Source: Paraflavitalea pollutisoli (GTDB taxonomy: Bacteria; Bacteroidota; Bacteroidia; Chitinophagales; Chitinophagaceae). From it: 64,000 bases of DNA. Every line of letters starts with the position of its first letter. Position 1 is the first letter of the stretch. The notes beneath the pieces were generated by a model. That model was not told the origin of the DNA. It worked only from the letters and a program-made list of their open reading frames with translations, and did no database searches. The translations under genes and the position numbers were made by a program. The stretch is taken from the NCBI RefSeq assembly GCF_029360705.1, contig NZ_JARKMX010000002.1, positions 62,001 to 126,000 on the forward strand. The letters are read 5' to 3'. Shown piece by piece: positions 61,882 to 64,000 of this stretch.

Positions 61882-62666
61882 GCCATCCCCGGCAATTTGA
61901 TCCCGGCTTTTTTAATACCATCGATGATCTTCTCCTGCAAGCCCATGCGCTCATCCACAAACCCATGGGGCTTTACCCAGGCATTGACCATGACTTTATA
62001 GCCATCTGGTTCAAGGGTCGATATACCTATTCGAGGTTCAGGCTCACTCAGGATATCTTTATCTTCTTTAACAATCCCCGCGATAATGTAGCGCACCTTC
62101 TCGATATCGATGCCATAATTCACCTTAAATTCGATATCCATTCTTCGTTTACCTTCCCGGCTCGTATTGATGATGATCTCGTTCGACAACTTGCTGTTGG
62201 GCACGATCACGATCTTATTATCGAACGTGGTGATCACGGTATAAAATATCTCAATGGCGGTAACGGTCCCCTCCTGTCCCTGTGTCACGATGTTATCGCC
62301 AATGCGGAAAGGTTTCAGGAGGAGGATCAGGATGCCACTCGCGAAATTTTGCATAGTACCCGACAACGCAAGACCGAGCGCCACGGTAACACCGCCGATG
62401 ATGGCAGCAAACAGGGTCATCTGGATACCCAGTATCTGCATGAGCAGCAGTATCAGTAATATGTACAGAATGGTAATGATGAGACTTTGCAGAAAAGGAG
62501 CCAGCGTGGAAGAGATCGCCCGTTTCTGAATACGTTTGCGTGTCCACTTTTTCAAAATGCGGATAACCCACAATCCGGCGAATAGGACTAGAATAGCTAT
62601 CAGAATCCTGGGCCCCATGACCAGGATCCAGTCCATCGCCTTTTCATAAAATTTGTCTAGATTCAT
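61878..62666 (-). CDS. Small-conductance mechanosensitive channel (MscS family)
   Basis: A 262-residue channel that opens under membrane tension to release solutes in osmotic downshock. The first ~90 residues hold three membrane helices. The pore helix region GGVTVALGLALSGTMQNFAS has the small-residue pattern of MscS TM3. The beta domain has PFRIGDNIVTQGQEGTVTAI and FDNKIVIVPNSKLSNEIIIN. Length is close to E. coli MscS (286). A 10-bp inverted repeat lies 24 bp upstream of its start. Confidence 0.93.
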   Translation of the reverse strand: MNLDKFYEKAMDWILVMGPRILIAILVLFAGLWVIRILKKWTRKRIQKRAISSTLAPFLQSLIITILYILLILLLMQILGIQMTLFAAIIGGVTVALGLALSGTMQNFASGILILLLKPFRIGDNIVTQGQEGTVTAIEIFYTVITTFDNKIVIVPNSKLSNEIIINTSREGKRRMDIEFKVNYGIDIEKVRYIIAGIVKEDKDILSEPEPRIGISTLEPDGYKVMVNAWVKPHGFVDERMGLQEKIIDGIKKAGIKLPGMA

Positions 62667-62689
62667 AATCAGGTGAGCAGCATTTTATA

Positions 62690-62732
62690 CCTGGCATGCT
62701 GCCAACTCCCTGAATTAAAAAGGCATGCCAGG
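62690..62732. repeat. Inverted repeat between mscS and the FAD oxidoreductase gene
   Basis: CCTGGCATGC (62690-62699) and GCATGCCAGG (62723-62732) are perfect arms around 23 nt. It may be the terminator of the upstream minus-strand gene or a regulatory site for mscS; no long U-tract is present. Confidence 0.5.
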
Positions 62733-62790
62733 CCCCCAAAGACGCCCCCATTGCGTGGAATAACGTGAGGTATTCACACAAACTTACCCC

Positions 62791-63915
62791 TTACAGGAAC
62801 GAAGTCGCCTCTTCCGCGAGCCCAAACGACAGGGTCATTCCTGCACCACTGAGACCGTTCAGTACGTATACTGCCGGCTCCGGAGAAAAGAACAGGTCTG
62901 AGTCGCCATTCGTCAATTTGGGATAAATCCCATTCCACGATTCAATGATCCTGCTATCCTTAAACTGTGCAAAACTGCGTAGGTATTGAAGGATCATCGT
63001 ATTGATAAAGTCCTTATCGAAAGGATCGTGGGTAAGTCCGTATTCGTGCGAGTCGCCGATCGTCAACTCGCCGCGGCCGTTTTGCGACACCATGACATGG
63101 ATACCCCAGTCCAGGTATTCGCTCATTTCCGCCTCGTATCGTTTCTTCAATTGCTGCAGGGAGGCCGACGCACTAAAACTCTTGTAGTGAATCAGCGACA
63201 GTCCGCCACACAAGGCAGGACCGATCCGCCAGCCATCAGGCTGCGCAGCTATCCGCATCATTTGCAATTTGCACTTCGTCAATGGATAGGCAGCATAGGC
63301 TTCCGGATATAGGGTCTCAAAATCGGCCCCACTGCAAATAAAGATCACATCGCCATCGTACGCTTCATCATTACCCACATACACCGTATTCTCTGATATA
63401 TAACTTACGCAACGGCCCCAGAAAAACTCAACGCCATATTTTTCCTGCAGATAGCCCGGCAAAGCACCGATGGCCTCGCGGGGATCTACGATCAACTCAT
63501 TGGCACTGTAAAGACCGCCCAATAAACCCTGCTGTACAACTGCACCCGATCTGTCGGCTACATCCTGCGCAGACAACAATTCCACCGGACGTTCATCGCT
63601 GAATGCCGCGTGTAGCTCCTGCAATACATCCCACTCGTCGGGGTGATAAGCCACATGCAAACTCCCTACCGGATCATACCAGAAAGCGCCGTCATCGCCA
63701 ATCTCCTTCCAGATCTCACGACTACGCATCGCCCGGTCGTACAGTTTACCAGGCTGACCGATTGGCCACACCATGCCAAAATTCCTTATGGATGCACCCA
63801 CCGCTTTGTGGGTACGATCAAACACTTTTACGGCATATCCTTTTAATGCGAGCGCCCGGGCAGTGGCCAATCCCACGATACCGGCACCAATGACAACGGC
63901 AGACGGCTTGCTCAT
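62791..63915 (-). CDS. TIGR03364-like FAD-dependent oxidoreductase
   Basis: A 374-residue flavoprotein of the DAO superfamily. The dinucleotide-binding motif is in AVVIGAGIVGLATARALALK. It has RNFGMVWPIGQPGKLYDRAM near residue 45 and the C-terminal FAD segment VYVLNGLSGAGMTLSFGLAE. The pattern fits the TIGR03364 group, which in other bacteria clusters with phosphonate (2-aminoethylphosphonate) genes and oxidises N-methylated or amino substrates. The ATG (63915) shares a base with the TGA of the upstream membrane protein (TGATG), so they are translationally coupled. Confidence 0.85.
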   Translation of the reverse strand: MSKPSAVVIGAGIVGLATARALALKGYAVKVFDRTHKAVGASIRNFGMVWPIGQPGKLYDRAMRSREIWKEIGDDGAFWYDPVGSLHVAYHPDEWDVLQELHAAFSDERPVELLSAQDVADRSGAVVQQGLLGGLYSANELIVDPREAIGALPGYLQEKYGVEFFWGRCVSYISENTVYVGNDEAYDGDVIFICSGADFETLYPEAYAAYPLTKCKLQMMRIAAQPDGWRIGPALCGGLSLIHYKSFSASASLQQLKKRYEAEMSEYLDWGIHVMVSQNGRGELTIGDSHEYGLTHDPFDKDFINTMILQYLRSFAQFKDSRIIESWNGIYPKLTNGDSDLFFSPEPAVYVLNGLSGAGMTLSFGLAEEATSFL

Positions 63916-64000
63916 CAAACAGGTTTTAACGATTCAAATTTCCGGTTGAAATAATACAAAGAATAGATCGTAGCGGCGATTCCTATTACCGAAAATATTA
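63915..64000 (-). CDS. C-terminal end of a membrane protein (partial)
   Basis: Only the last 27 codons are in the window. The peptide IFSVIGIAATIYSLYYFNRK followed by FESLKPV ends with a membrane helix and a basic tail. Its stop overlaps the start of the FAD oxidoreductase. A major-facilitator-like transporter (for example DUF5690 type) often precedes TIGR03364 genes in Bacteroidota, which is my best guess; the visible part is too short to prove it. Confidence 0.6.
   Translation of the reverse strand, partial: IFSVIGIAATIYSLYYFNRKFESLKPV

Overview
The window reads as chromosomal DNA of a Bacteroidota member, most likely family Chitinophagaceae. Supporting signs are the gliding-motility genes gldF and gldG, several proteins with C-terminal type IX secretion (T9SS) sorting domains, a fused MurF-Alr, a LytTR two-component system with a propeller/Y_Y_Y sensor, and repeated use of the Bacteroidota -7 promoter box TAnnTTTG. 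Base composition looks close to half GC, apart from a few AT-rich intergenic stretches. I see no rRNA, tRNA, CRISPR array, insertion sequence or prophage. The family assignment is inferred from gene content, not from a marker-gene search.

Layout. 1-168: tail of a cobalamin-binding (methylmalonyl-CoA mutase type) protein. 224-5797 (minus): two small unknown proteins, a globin, a LytS-like sensor kinase and its LytTR regulator, closely spaced. 6160-7450 (plus): a lipoprotein and an enoyl-CoA hydratase. 7452-14118 (minus): a four-gene operon (DUF1549/DUF1553 cytochrome protein, DUF1501 protein, sugar-isomerase-like TIM barrel, DUF2231/cytochrome/LRR protein), divergent from a LacI regulator with a likely operator between them. 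15296-16693: fumarase. 16837-25212: TonB-dependent receptor, sugar dehydrogenase, a large T9SS protein and a lipoprotein. 25327-29541: lspA, murF-alr and terC. 29732-32236: gldG and gldF. 32237-32945: a structured intergenic region. 32946-34912: blaI and an unusual M56 peptidase fused to cytochrome c.

34933-36593: cysteine desulfurase, divergent from methylmalonyl-CoA epimerase. 36635-38919 (minus): arfB, an MbnP-like copper protein and an MbnH-like diheme peroxidase. 38982-40811: a frameshifted dtd, a MazG-like hydrolase and a membrane protein. 41589-43028: glycyl-tRNA synthetase. 43029-45063: a gene fragment, a small coiled-coil protein, a ferredoxin reductase and a repeat-rich intergenic region. 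45064-48561: mfd. 48672-51057: a TPR protein, a five-copy structured repeat array and a small T9SS protein. 51410-55711 (minus): ATP synthase a, c, b, delta and alpha genes. 55832-59916: an ABC exporter and a large secreted protein with a protease-like His/Cys pair. 60085-61881: a PhoB/PhoR-type pair. 61878-64000: MscS channel and the edge of a probable phosphonate-metabolism cluster.

The items I would look at first are (i) the 48-nt structured repeat array at 49752-50378, in which one copy keeps the hairpin shape with an almost entirely different stem sequence, (ii) the BlaR1-like M56 peptidase whose sensor domain ends in a class I cytochrome c, with a near-perfect BlaI-type operator upstream, and (iii) two intergenic regions holding intrinsic terminators with no gene to terminate, which may mark small RNAs.
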